Below are positions 10,267-18,760 of a DNA stretch of 64,000 nucleotides, in pieces. Under the pieces are notes generated by a model. It had not been told where the DNA came from, did no database searches, and worked only from the letters and a program-made list of their open reading frames with translations. The translations under genes and the position numbers were made by a program. Each line of letters opens with the position of its first letter. Within the stretch, counting starts at the first letter, position 1. The stretch spans positions 1 through 64,000 of the forward strand of contig CANJCM010000006.1 of NCBI GenBank assembly GCA_947472765.1, in the 5' to 3' direction. The DNA is from Opitutia bacterium. GTDB taxonomy: Bacteria > Verrucomicrobiota > Verrucomicrobiia > Opitutales > Opitutaceae.

Positions 10267-11205
10267 TCAAATTGTCCCGGACTTCGCGACGCCGCGAAAC
10301 GCCACCAGCCGTTCCGCGACCTTGAACGCGTTCGCGAAACTCGTCATCCGCGCGATGCCTTTTCCCGCGATGCTGAAACCGGTGCCGTGATCGGGGCTTG
10401 TGCGGACGTGCGGCAGGCCGAGCGTGACGTTCACGGACTCGTCGAAGTCGATTACCTTCAGTGGCGCGAGGCCCTGGTCGTGATAAAGCGCGACGACTGC
10501 GTCGAACTCGCCGCGGAGTTGTCGCGCGAACAGCGTATCGCCGGATTCGCAGAGCGAGACACCCGGAAACTCGCGGCGGATTTCCGTGAGCGCCGGATTG
10601 ATGAACTCGATTTCCTCGCGGCCGAGCAGTCCTGCTTCGCCCGCATGCGGATTGAGCCCGCAGACGCCCACGCGCGGCTTGGCGATGCCCTCGGCGCGAC
10701 AGAGTTCATCGGCCGCCGCGACGGAGCGCCGCAGCACGGCGGGCGTGAGATGCGCCGGCACGTCGCGGAGCGGGATGTGCCAGGTCGCGAGGACGACACG
10801 GAGCTTGCCGCCGCAGAATGCCATCACGGGCTCGCCGCCCCAGCGCGCCGCGAAAAATTCCGTCTGGCCGGGAAACTTGTACCCGATCCGGGCGAGCCAT
10901 TCCTTGCTCACGGGCCCGGTGACGACTGCGGAAAACTCGCCGTCGCGACAGCCTGCCGCCGCCCGCTCCATCGCCGCCCACGCCACGAGCGCCGCATCGC
11001 CCGTGGGTTGACCCAGCGTCGCCGCGTAATCCTCGAGTCCCACCGCCAAAGTACGCGCTCCCTTCGGCAAGGTCTCCAGCCAGCGGGCCGGTCCAATCAC
11101 GGTCGATCGTGCCGCGTCTTCCGGATGCGCAACCAGCCAGGCCGCGATGATTTCAGGCCCGACTCCCGCCGGATCACCGCAGGTGATCGCAAGGTTTGGA
11201 CGCAT
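10267..11205 (-). CDS. pdxA: 4-hydroxythreonine-4-phosphate dehydrogenase PdxA
   Basis: NAD-dependent oxidation of 4-phosphohydroxy-threonine in the DXP-dependent route to pyridoxal phosphate. The 312 residues include ITCGDPAGVGPEI at the N-terminus, GPVSKEWL, FPGQTEFFA, metal-binding CGLNPHAGE and ALYHDQGLAPLKV, and VRTSPDHGTGF. The start at 11205 fits the family; longer upstream extensions cover lpxA in another frame. It lies 11 bp after lpxA. The terminal FRGVAKSGTI is encoded by a small hairpin (TTCGCG/CGCGAA) that may be a decayed gene-end palindrome. Confidence 0.93.
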   Translation of the reverse strand: MRPNLAITCGDPAGVGPEIIAAWLVAHPEDAARSTVIGPARWLETLPKGARTLAVGLEDYAATLGQPTGDAALVAWAAMERAAAGCRDGEFSAVVTGPVSKEWLARIGYKFPGQTEFFAARWGGEPVMAFCGGKLRVVLATWHIPLRDVPAHLTPAVLRRSVAAADELCRAEGIAKPRVGVCGLNPHAGEAGLLGREEIEFINPALTEIRREFPGVSLCESGDTLFARQLRGEFDAVVALYHDQGLAPLKVIDFDESVNVTLGLPHVRTSPDHGTGFSIAGKGIARMTSFANAFKVAERLVAFRGVAKSGTI

Positions 11206-11216
11206 CGCGTTCAAAC

Positions 11217-11969
11217 CTAGCCATCGGACTCTTCCGACGTCGCGCGCCGCGCCCGGGCGAAGCTGCGTTTGCCACCCGCGAAAAACTCGAGGAAGCGCCT
11301 GGCCTCCGCCGTCTCGAAAGCGTTCGCCGCGAGCCGGTCTTTCGCGACTTCGCGGATGTTGCCGGCCGTGAAATAGACGTCCTGAAACGCGGCCTTCAGT
11401 TCCGCGATCGAGGCGCGGCCGATCCCGCGGCGCCTGAGACCGACGACGTTGAAACCGATAATGTCGTCGCGCTCCGCCACCATCGTGAAGTGCGGCACGT
11501 CCCGGGTAATCGACGCGTGGCCGGCGACCATCACGCCCTCGCCGATCCGGCAAAACTGATGCACCGCCGCGCCGCCGCCGAAGAAAGTGTGATCGCCCAC
11601 GCTGACGTGGCCCGCGAGCAGCGCGGCGTTCGCGAGGACGACATTGTTGCCGACCTGGCAGTCGTGCGCGACATGGCTCGCCGACATCAGAAAACAATTT
11701 TCGCCGATGGTCGTGAATTTCCCGTCGTGAATGGAACGGTTGATCGTGACGTGCTCGCGAATGACGCTGCCCGCGCCAACCCGGACGCCCGTCGTGAGTC
11801 CGCGCTGAAACTGGAGATACTGCGGATCCCCGCCGATGACGGCGAACGGGTACACGACCACACGGTCCTCGAGGATCGCGTGACGCGTCACGACGGCGTA
11901 GGGCATGATCTCGCAGTCGGCGCCGATTTCGGCCCCCGGCTCGACGATGGCGGTCGGATGAATGCTCAT
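11217..11969 (-). CDS. lpxA: Acyl-ACP-UDP-N-acetylglucosamine O-acyltransferase LpxA
   Basis: First step of lipid A synthesis: transfer of a hydroxyacyl chain from ACP to UDP-GlcNAc. The 250 residues form a left-handed beta helix of hexapeptide repeats (IHPTAIVEPGAEIGADCEI, VGDHTFFGGGAAVHQF). The catalytic histidine is H102 in ASHVAHDCQVGNN. GGDPQYLQF and VTINRS match LpxA rather than LpxD. This supports an LPS-type outer membrane. It sits between pdxA and an uncharacterised gene with gaps of about 10 bp, suggesting one transcript. Confidence 0.95.
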   Translation of the reverse strand: MSIHPTAIVEPGAEIGADCEIMPYAVVTRHAILEDRVVVYPFAVIGGDPQYLQFQRGLTTGVRVGAGSVIREHVTINRSIHDGKFTTIGENCFLMSASHVAHDCQVGNNVVLANAALLAGHVSVGDHTFFGGGAAVHQFCRIGEGVMVAGHASITRDVPHFTMVAERDDIIGFNVVGLRRRGIGRASIAELKAAFQDVYFTAGNIREVAKDRLAANAFETAEARRFLEFFAGGKRSFARARRATSEESDG

Positions 11970-11978
11970 GCGCGTGGC

Positions 11979-12629
11979 TTAGGCCGGAGAGGATGACGAC
12001 CGCTCGCGCCGGGCAAGGCCGGAATCCCGCCCGGCCGGCAGATCGAGCTGCGTGTCCTTGAGCAGATCGTAGTTCTTCAGGATGCGCATCACCTGCAGCG
12101 TATCGCTCTTGGTGTAGTTCTGGTTGATTTCGATCTTCTCGAGCAGGTCGAGCAGCATGGCGCGGAACGAAATGATCGCGTCGATCCCGCGGGCCTTGAG
12201 CAGCTCCACGCTTTGCGAGCGAAACGGTTCCGCCGTGGGGAGGCTCGGCAGGACGAGGATCTTCGTCAGGGAGTCGCCCTCGGCCTCGTCGGTGTCGGCG
12301 GGGAAAAGCCGCGACACCTTCTTCAGGACCGTCTCCTCGAGAAAACGGAAAATCTCCGGGCTGCTCTTCAACGTCGCCGGCGTGAACACGCCCGTGTGCC
12401 AGCCCTTCACCGCCACGATGGCCTTGTGCACGTAGGGCAGCTCGCTCGAGAACAGGAAGAAATCCGGCCGGCGCATGCCGCGCTGCCAGGTCGGATTGTA
12501 GACGATCAGATCAATCTCCTCCTCGTCGAGCTTGCGCCGGGCCTGCACCTGATACTTGCGGGCCTGGCGGACGAGAAATCCGTTCTGTTCGAAATACTCG
12601 CGGACAATGCCTTCATCGATGGCGGACAT
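11979..12629 (-). CDS. Uncharacterised protein with degenerate PD-(D/E)xK-like pattern
   Basis: 216 residues from ATG 12629. I do not recognise a named family. The N-terminus has a helix (VREYFEQNGFLVRQ), then EEEIDLIVYN and, about 30 residues on, AIVAVKGWHT. This spacing recalls the endonuclease-like PD-(D/E)xK fold (D40, K75), but the expected acidic residue before VK is alanine (A73), so catalysis is doubtful. The C-terminal third (QNYTKSDTLQVMRILKNYDLL) looks helical. It starts 9 bp before lpxA and probably shares its transcript. A GATTTTCGATTTC repeat precedes the start. Confidence 0.65.
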   Translation of the reverse strand: MSAIDEGIVREYFEQNGFLVRQARKYQVQARRKLDEEEIDLIVYNPTWQRGMRRPDFFLFSSELPYVHKAIVAVKGWHTGVFTPATLKSSPEIFRFLEETVLKKVSRLFPADTDEAEGDSLTKILVLPSLPTAEPFRSQSVELLKARGIDAIISFRAMLLDLLEKIEINQNYTKSDTLQVMRILKNYDLLKDTQLDLPAGRDSGLARRERSSSSPA

Positions 12630-12878
12630 CTTGGATTTTCGATTTCGGGTTCTCGATTTTCGATTTCTGGGGCGGGCGGGGAACGGCCGCCGTGGGCCGG
12701 ACGGGAGATGAGTCTTGGCGGGGGAACCAATAACGCGATCTCGTTTCGCGGCCAGACGGCGACGGCCGCGGGCGACGGCCACCCGGCAGGTCCTTCGCTG
12801 GCGAAGCGGCCGGACGACGAGCGCCGGCCCGACCTTCGAGTCCGGACCAGCCGGGACTAAAGCATCCCGGCGTCCCCG
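12630..12878. other. Spacer between two uncharacterised genes
   Basis: Holds the simple repeat GATTTTCGATTTCGGG-type (12633-12670) and a degenerate GGCCGG/CCGGCC palindrome (about 12790-12830). No gene seen. Confidence 0.6.
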
Positions 12879-13484
12879 TCAGCGCAGCGCGACGGGCGGC
12901 CCCAGCACTTCGCGCAACACGATCGCGCGGCGGAGATCTTCCGGCCGCCGCAAGTCCGAGAGCAGGTGCGCGCGGGACGCCGTGCGCCGGCCGGTCTCCG
13001 ACCGGGACAACGCCACGGCATCCTCTGCCACATGAGCGGCGCGACGGCGGCTGAGTTCGCGGTTTTCGTTCAGCCGGCGAAGTTCCTCCGCCAGCCCCTC
13101 CTGCCGGGCCATCTCCGCGTTCCGCATCTCAATCTCGCGGTTCGCCACGGGCACCGGGGCCTCCGTGTGATCGAATGACGTCTGCGGCCGTAATATTTCC
13201 CGGGCTGGCGGCGCCACCGGTTCCGGACGCATGACCGGCGGCAGTTCGAAGGGCGAGGCCGGCTCCGGGTCAGCGCCACCCTGACTCCGACGCTCGGCAA
13301 TCGTCCGCCGGAGCCGCTCCTGGATTTCGCGGACGCGGCGCCCCTCCTCGGTCTCGTCGTATTCCTGTTCGTGTTGATCCTGGGCGGAACGCGACTTCAT
13401 GACCGCGCGCGCAACCTGGACCACGGCGACGATCACGAAGATCAGCACCGGGAGTTTGTCGGCGAGCAGTTCGATTAGGCGCAT
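12879..13484 (-). CDS. Membrane-anchored coiled-coil protein, uncharacterised
   Basis: 201 residues. One N-terminal membrane segment (LPVLIFVIVAVVQVARAVM) is followed by a highly charged region (QDQHEQEYDETEEGRRVREIQERLRR), a Pro-rich linker and a second charged helical stretch (MARQEGLAEELRRLNENREL). The C-terminus, RRPEDLRRAIVLREVLGPPVALR, resembles the membrane-proximal tails of small Verrucomicrobial proteins, but I cannot name a family. It lies 41 bp after floA on the same strand, so it may work with the flotillin cluster (inference). Confidence 0.65.
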   Translation of the reverse strand: MRLIELLADKLPVLIFVIVAVVQVARAVMKSRSAQDQHEQEYDETEEGRRVREIQERLRRTIAERRSQGGADPEPASPFELPPVMRPEPVAPPAREILRPQTSFDHTEAPVPVANREIEMRNAEMARQEGLAEELRRLNENRELSRRRAAHVAEDAVALSRSETGRRTASRAHLLSDLRRPEDLRRAIVLREVLGPPVALR

Positions 13485-13525
13485 GGCAGATTAGGGGAGG
13501 ACGGCGGGTGAACGCTCGGGGAGAC

Positions 13526-14530
13526 TCACTTCTTGTCGTCCGGATGCGCGATCGAGGAGCGCATCGAGGTATCGGCCTGCACATTCTCCAGCTTGTAGTA
13601 GTCCATCACGCCGAGCCGGCCGGAGCGAAAAGCCTCGGCAATCGCGAGCGGGACCTGCGCCTGCGCCTCGACGACCTTGGCCTGCATCTCCTGCACGCGG
13701 GCCTTCATTTCCTGCTCGACGGCGACGGCGGCCGCCCGGCGAATTTCAGCCTGCGCCTGCGCCATGTTCTTGTTCGCCTCGGCCTGCGCCTCCTGGAGTT
13801 TCGCGCCGACGTTCTCGCCGACGTCCACGTCGGCGATATCGATCGAGAGAATTTCAAACGCCGAGCCCACATCGAGGCCGCGGGCCAGCACCGTCTTGGA
13901 AATGCTGTCCGGCGACTCGAGCACCTGCTTGTAGCTTTCCGAAGAACCGATGGTGGAGACGATGCCCTCGCCGACGCGGGCGATGATGGTGTCTTCCTTC
14001 GCCCCACCGACGAAACGATCGAGATGCGAGCGCACCGTGACGCGCGCCTTCACCTTCACCTGAATGCCATCCTTGGCCACGCCGTCGATGGTGGTGCGCC
14101 CGCTCTCCGGGTTCGGACAATCGATGACCTTCGGATCGACGGAGGTGCGGACGGCCTCGACCACGCTCTTGTTGGAGCCCTTGGTCGCGAGATCGATGGC
14201 GCAGGCGCGATCCCAGTTGAGCGCGATGCCGGCTTTTTGGGCGGCGACGAGCGCCTGCACGGTCGGGACGACGTTGCCGCCCGCGAGGTAGTGCGCGGCG
14301 ACCTTGTCGGCCTCGAGCGGGATGCCGGCCTTGACCGCGGTGATGCGGGCATCGACCACGAGACCGTAGGGCACGCCACCGAGCCGCATGCCAAGCAGGT
14401 TCAGGACGCTGACCGGCGCACCGTTAAGACGGGCCTTCAACCACGTCCCGATGAAGGAAACGAAGACCGCAAAGACGACGAAGGCGACGATCGCGACCGG
14501 GACCAGGATAATCAGAGGCAGGTTGTTCAT
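13526..14530 (-). CDS. floA: Flotillin-like protein FloA
   Basis: SPFH-domain scaffold of bacterial lipid microdomains, anchored by an N-terminal membrane hairpin. The 334 residues begin with [27 protein letters not shown] and go on to [39 protein letters not shown] and [16 protein letters not shown] long Ala/Glu/Gln coiled coil ([36 protein letters not shown], split here only by length) follows. Length and order match FloA/YqfA. The start overlaps the upstream NfeD stop as ATGA. Confidence 0.93.
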   Translation of the reverse strand: MNNLPLIILVPVAIVAFVVFAVFVSFIGTWLKARLNGAPVSVLNLLGMRLGGVPYGLVVDARITAVKAGIPLEADKVAAHYLAGGNVVPTVQALVAAQKAGIALNWDRACAIDLATKGSNKSVVEAVRTSVDPKVIDCPNPESGRTTIDGVAKDGIQVKVKARVTVRSHLDRFVGGAKEDTIIARVGEGIVSTIGSSESYKQVLESPDSISKTVLARGLDVGSAFEILSIDIADVDVGENVGAKLQEAQAEANKNMAQAQAEIRRAAAVAVEQEMKARVQEMQAKVVEAQAQVPLAIAEAFRSGRLGVMDYYKLENVQADTSMRSSIAHPDDKK

Positions 14531-15000
14531 GACGATTTGGGTTCAGACACAATGAGACGAAAGTTGTCGAGGCCGACGACGGTGAGCTGGACGCCCCGCG
14601 CGGCATGGCCGGTGCGGCAGAAGGCCTCGTAGCGCCGGCCGGCAATATCGACGAAGCCGGTCGGCACCAGCGCCGTCAGCGCGATCGCCGGCTGGCCGAC
14701 GAGATCCGGGGAACCCGGCGCGGGCTGCGACTGGCCGGAAACCGTGGCCTCAACGACCATCGCCCGGCCGATCCGGGTGCGGGGCAACCAGACGAGTTCG
14801 AAGTACAACATCGCGCCGAGGAGGAGCAGTGCGGCGATGCTCGCCAGCGCTCCCCCACCGGGACCGAATTCCGAAAACGCGAGGCCCGCGCCACTCGCCA
14901 GCGCGACGCCACCGAGCACGCCAGCGATGCCGCCGGGCAGGAAGACCTCGGCGGCGAGCAGCACGCTGCCCACGAGAAAGAGAATGAGCATCGCCGTCAT
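14527..15000 (-). CDS. NfeD-like membrane protein (short form)
   Basis: 157 residues: two to three N-terminal membrane segments ([37 protein letters not shown]) and a C-terminal OB-fold NfeD domain ([29 protein letters not shown]). It overlaps both neighbours by 4 bp (ATGA), so nfeD1b, this gene and floA are translationally coupled. Short NfeD proteins usually pair with flotillins at membrane microdomains. Confidence 0.85.
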   Translation of the reverse strand: MTAMLILFLVGSVLLAAEVFLPGGIAGVLGGVALASGAGLAFSEFGPGGGALASIAALLLLGAMLYFELVWLPRTRIGRAMVVEATVSGQSQPAPGSPDLVGQPAIALTALVPTGFVDIAGRRYEAFCRTGHAARGVQLTVVGLDNFRLIVSEPKSS

Positions 15001-16418
15001 CGCGCGGCCTCCACAATCAGGCCGAAATCGGACTGCCCGCGCACGACAATCGCCTGACCGCGATCGATGCCGCCGATCTCGACCCGGGCCTCATAACGCC
15101 GTCCGTCGATCTCCACCTGCCCGCTCGGGCGCAGCGGCGTCACGGCGAGGCCCTCGCAGCCGACGAGTTGAACGGCTGTCGCCCCCAATTCCTCGCTGCC
15201 ACCGGCATGCTGCGCGGCCCCGCCGACCGTCGTCTGCACAATCAGCCGGTCCCACACCCAGCCGCGGGGCATGAAACGGGCAAGCGCCACCCCGAGGACA
15301 GCGGCGATGACCAAACCAAGCCCGAGATCCGTAATCGGTCCGGTGAAAGCATTGCCGTTCCAGGCGACCCCGATCGGTTCATGCGGCCAAAGGTCCGCCA
15401 TCGACCACACGAGCGAGCCGAGCATGAGCGCGAGCCCGGCCACGGCGAAGAAGACGACGCCCGGGAGAAGGAAAATTTCCAATGCCACAAGCAGGACGCC
15501 CAAGCCGAACACGAGCATCGGCTCCTGGCCGGAAAGACCCGCGACATAATTGCCCAGAAAAACTATCCCCAGCAGGGCGATGCCCGAGATGCCAAAGAGG
15601 CCGAAGCCGGGGGTCTTGAACTCGATGAAGAGCGCCAGCATCCCGAGCCCCATCAACACCGGGGAAATTGCGGTCAGCCAGACGGCGAGATTCTCGGACC
15701 AGGTGAGATCGAGCGTCGTCACCGTGGCCTTCGCACCGGGAAATTTCTTCGCGATCACGTCATCCACGGACGTCGCGATGCCGGCCCCAAGGAGCGGCTT
15801 CGGCGGATCGCCGTAAAGTTTGATGGCCTCCCCGGCGGTCAGGGACAGCAACTCGCCCTTACCTTTGATCACTTCGTCACCGATTTTGAGTTCGGTGTCG
15901 GCGTCGATCATCGCGGAGATCACCTGCCCGCGGTACGCCTTGCCCTCGCTCATCGCCCGCACGCGGGCCTTCAGGTAGCTGACGATCTTCAGCTTCATCG
16001 TGGCCTCCACATCCTGGCCGGAGCCGGAAACCGGGGCGGCCGCGCCGATAATGCCGGCCGGGGCGAACCAGATTTCCTCCGTCGTGGCCGAGATGAATGC
16101 GCCCGCGGAAATGGCCTCGGTGTTGACGTAGGTGATCGTGGTCCCGGGAAACTTTCCAATCGCCTCCATGATCTCGAACGTCGAGTCGAGGGCGCCGCCC
16201 GGCGTTTTCATGTCGAACACGACCGCGTCGGCCTTGGCCTCGATCGCCTCCTTCAAGCCGCGCCGCACGACGTAGAGCACCGCGGAGCCGATCTGCTCCC
16301 GCACGGGCACGACGAAGACGTGCACGGGCTTCGCGGCCGGAGCCACGACTGGCTCGGACGCCATCAGGGAACCCACCGCGAGACACACACCGAGAAGCTG
16401 AAGCAGCCACTTTGTCAC
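14997..16418 (-). CDS. NfeD1b-type membrane serine protease
   Basis: 473 residues from GTG 16418, chosen for the signal peptide that follows (WLLQLLGVCLAVGSLMA). The N-terminal ClpP-class (SDH-type) protease domain has the nucleophile S104 in AISAGAFIS, with a candidate lysine about 40 residues later in the MKLKIVSYLK segment. MKTPGGALDSTFEIMEAI matches the family. Four or five membrane segments follow (about 285-400), then an NfeD OB-fold (GCEGLAVTPLRPSGQVEIDGRRYEA). It probably cleaves flotillin- or stomatin-type partners. First gene of the coupled nfeD-floA set. Confidence 0.9.
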   Translation of the reverse strand: MTKWLLQLLGVCLAVGSLMASEPVVAPAAKPVHVFVVPVREQIGSAVLYVVRRGLKEAIEAKADAVVFDMKTPGGALDSTFEIMEAIGKFPGTTITYVNTEAISAGAFISATTEEIWFAPAGIIGAAAPVSGSGQDVEATMKLKIVSYLKARVRAMSEGKAYRGQVISAMIDADTELKIGDEVIKGKGELLSLTAGEAIKLYGDPPKPLLGAGIATSVDDVIAKKFPGAKATVTTLDLTWSENLAVWLTAISPVLMGLGMLALFIEFKTPGFGLFGISGIALLGIVFLGNYVAGLSGQEPMLVFGLGVLLVALEIFLLPGVVFFAVAGLALMLGSLVWSMADLWPHEPIGVAWNGNAFTGPITDLGLGLVIAAVLGVALARFMPRGWVWDRLIVQTTVGGAAQHAGGSEELGATAVQLVGCEGLAVTPLRPSGQVEIDGRRYEARVEIGGIDRGQAIVVRGQSDFGLIVEAAR

Positions 16419-16952
16419 TGGAGGGTCCACCGTAGCCGCCGTTCGGTGCAGCGCAAGAACACGCGGCCGACGCTCGAAAGGGGCCCTGCTCTTTCCATAA
16501 CCCGGGCACTCCGCCATTGGCCACAAGCGGCGCAAAAATTCAGTTCGTGGCAGCAAGCGTGAGCGAGTGGCGGCGGCTGAGTGGGCGCTGAGGGGATCGG
16601 GAACGCAGAGGGCGCAGAGGTTAAGGGAGGGCGCAGGAATGAGCCGATTCCGGGGCAAACGGGGACCGGCTGACAGGAGGCCGGGCGGAAGGTTGGAAAG
16701 GTGCGATTCGCGAATCAGGGCGCGCACGAGGCGCGCCCCGACGAAATGCTTGGATTCCAAAGTTGGCGTCGTAGCCCGCTGCGTGAGCAGCGGGACGACT
16801 TTAGGCGAAGCGATCGAGAAGTCCCTGTCCTCACGGACAGGGCCACGCCGAACCGCTTAACCTCGGAAGGCAGGAAATGCGTGGCGGGTGCGGCGCCGGG
16901 TTCGACACACAATTCACTTGGCGCGTGCCCGCCGAACCGAAAGCTTCGCGAC
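16419..16952. repeat. Divergent intergenic region with repeats
   Basis: No gene seen. It carries a GTGAGCGAGTGGC/GAACGCAGAGGGCGCAGAGG unit (16552-16630, shared with 10005-10063), a half nested palindrome (GGGCGCGCACGAGGCGCGCCC-type, 16718-16737) and the first 124-bp element (16750-16873). Promoters for nfeD1b and the epimerase gene must lie here but were not identified. Confidence 0.65.
16750..16873 (+). mobile_element. 124-bp MITE-like element, copy 1
   Basis: Starts TTGGATTCCAAAGTT and ends AACCTCGGAAGGCAG (imperfect terminal inverted repeat). Inside are two hairpins, CCCGCTG/CAGCGGG and CCCTGTCC/GGACAGGG. It is flanked on both sides by the 7-bp direct repeat GAAATGC (16743-16749, 16874-16880), a possible target duplication. 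Confidence 0.7.
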
Positions 16953-17876
16953 ATGGAAAAAGTGCCGTATCAAGGCCAGACGCTCACCCGGTGGCGCGTG
17001 GGCAATTCGACGTTCCTCGCCCTGCCCGAGAAGGGCGCCCGGCTGATGAACTGGAATCTGACCCTGGGCGACGGCTCGGTCCGCGACGTCCTCTACTGGC
17101 CGGAGAACGCGGACTTCGCCGACATCGCCAAGGTGCGCGGCGGCAACCCGATTCTGTTTCCGTTCAACGGCCGCTGCTTTGACCAGGGCGAAATCTTCTT
17201 CTGGCGCGCGGCGGACGGCGTCCGTCGTGCAATTCCGCTTCACGGCATCGCCCGCCAGGGCGACTTCAAGATCACGCACCTCGATGCCCGCGGCTTCGGT
17301 GCAGTGTTCGTACCCGGCGCCGAGGCCAAGGTGGCCTATCCCTTCGATTACGAGTTCACGGTCACCTACCGGTTCGAGCCGTTCGGGCTGTCCTGCGAAT
17401 TCGCGCTCACCAACCTCGGACGCGAGCCCCTGCCGTGGAGCGCCGGCCATCACTTCTATTTCACGCTGCCGTGGTCGGAAGGGCTGACCCGGTCGGATTA
17501 CCTCATTCGCATCCCCGCCACCAAGCGGCTGAAGCAGGACCCGGCGAACGGACTCCTGATCGCGGGGCCGGCGCTGCAGCCGGACGAGCCGATGAACAAC
17601 AAGGCGTTGATCGACACGTTCCACACCGGCCTGCGCAGCAACGAGGTCGTGTTTGGCGAAAAGGGCCGGCCCGGTGACATCACGGTACGGCTCGGCGCCG
17701 ACAAGGTGCCGCACCCCGATGCCACGTTTGTAACTTGGAGCCTCGCGGACGACTCGCCGTTTTTCTGTGTGGAGCCGTGGATGGGTCCGGCGAACGCCGC
17801 CGGCCACAAGGTGGGCCTGCATCTCGTCGCACCGGGACAGACGCAGAAATTCAGCGTCAGCGTGAGCGTTCGCTGA
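16953..17876 (+). CDS. Aldose 1-epimerase-like protein (galactose mutarotase fold)
   Basis: 307 residues. GGNPILFPFNGRCFDQGEIFF followed by AIPLHGIARQGDF is typical of the YeaD/mutarotase superfamily, where the histidine sits at the active centre. SAGHHFYFTLPW and FVTWSLADDSPFFCVEPWMGPANA are the second His region and the C-terminal substrate edge. The substrate is probably a hexose or hexose phosphate; specificity cannot be read. It lies 33 bp before tatA on the same strand. Confidence 0.8.
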   Translation: MEKVPYQGQTLTRWRVGNSTFLALPEKGARLMNWNLTLGDGSVRDVLYWPENADFADIAKVRGGNPILFPFNGRCFDQGEIFFWRAADGVRRAIPLHGIARQGDFKITHLDARGFGAVFVPGAEAKVAYPFDYEFTVTYRFEPFGLSCEFALTNLGREPLPWSAGHHFYFTLPWSEGLTRSDYLIRIPATKRLKQDPANGLLIAGPALQPDEPMNNKALIDTFHTGLRSNEVVFGEKGRPGDITVRLGADKVPHPDATFVTWSLADDSPFFCVEPWMGPANAAGHKVGLHLVAPGQTQKFSVSVSVR

Positions 17877-17909
17877 GCGAGTTTCGTTTTACCTGCCTTT
17901 TTCGAAGAT

Positions 17910-18470
17910 ATGGGACACATTTCGGCCATGGTATTTTTCCCCGACGTCATCGCGTTCATGGAGGGCCTTGGCGGGCCGGAAATGATCCTGATTTTCGTCG
18001 TCATCCTCATGCTCTTTGGCGGCCAGAAGCTGCCGGAGTTTGCCCGCGGTCTCGGCAAGTCGATGCGCGAATTCAAGAAGGCGGCCGCCGGGGTGGAGGA
18101 CGAATTCAAGCGCGCGATGGAAGAGGACGAGCGCAAGAAGAACGCGCCCGCGCTCCTGCCGCCGACCAGCCCGGGACCGACCATTCTCCCGCCGAATCCC
18201 GACAACCTGCCGCCCGAGGCGCTGGCGCCGGTCCCGGCCTCCGAGACCGCCGCCCCGTCCATCGATTCCATTCCGCCGCCACCGCTCATCCCGCTCGGTG
18301 GCACCGAAGCGGCTCCGACCGTGGAGCCCGCGACGGAAGCTACGCCACCCGCCGAAACCTCAACCGCTCCGGCGGCCGCCATTTCGGAAACCACACCCGC
18401 GGTGCCTGCTTCGACGCCCCCTCCGGCTCCGGCGGCCGCGCCGACCCGGAGTCGCGACGATTATTCGTGA
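17910..18470 (+). CDS. tatA: Twin-arginine translocase subunit TatA/E with long Pro/Ala tail
   Basis: Forms the protein-conducting element of the Tat system. A short N-terminus is followed by the membrane helix MILIFVVILMLFGGQKLPEFARGLG, the diagnostic FGGQKLPE hinge and an amphipathic helix (KSMREFKKAAAGVEDEFKRAM). The remaining 110 or so residues are Pro/Ala/Glu-rich and disordered, making the protein (186 aa) about twice normal TatA length. Several Tat substrates occur in the window (53-57 kb). An alternative start is ATG 17928. The stop overlaps the smr start as GTGA. Confidence 0.92.
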   Translation: MGHISAMVFFPDVIAFMEGLGGPEMILIFVVILMLFGGQKLPEFARGLGKSMREFKKAAAGVEDEFKRAMEEDERKKNAPALLPPTSPGPTILPPNPDNLPPEALAPVPASETAAPSIDSIPPPPLIPLGGTEAAPTVEPATEATPPAETSTAPAAAISETTPAVPASTPPPAPAAAPTRSRDDYS

Positions 18471-18760
18471 ACGAGGGCGGCCCGAGATCCGAGGATGCGC
18501 CGGTGGCGATCCCGATCACCGGGGAACTGGATTTGCATACGTTTCGCCCGGAAGACCTGGGCGAGTTGATTCCCGCGTATCTCACCGAGTGCCTCTCCCG
18601 GGGATTGCGCGAAGTCCGCATCATCCACGGCAAGGGCACAGGGACGCTCCGGACGACCGTGCACGCGCTGCTCCGGCGCTCTCCGCTGGTGGCGACGTTT
18701 CGCAGCGGCGATGAACACACCGGGTCGTGGGGCGCCACGATCGCGACGCTTCGGCCATGA
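18467..18760 (+). CDS. Small Smr-domain protein
   Basis: 97 residues consisting almost wholly of an Smr (MutS2 C-terminal) domain: LDLHTFRPEDLGELIPAYL and HGKGTGTLRTTVHALL carry the LDLH and HGxGxG motifs of this nicking-endonuclease-like fold. The GTG start overlaps the tatA stop and its own stop overlaps the next ATG, so expression is coupled to both. It may act on RNA or collided ribosomes, as recent Smr proteins do, or on DNA; not decidable. Confidence 0.85.
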   Translation: MNEGGPRSEDAPVAIPITGELDLHTFRPEDLGELIPAYLTECLSRGLREVRIIHGKGTGTLRTTVHALLRRSPLVATFRSGDEHTGSWGATIATLRP

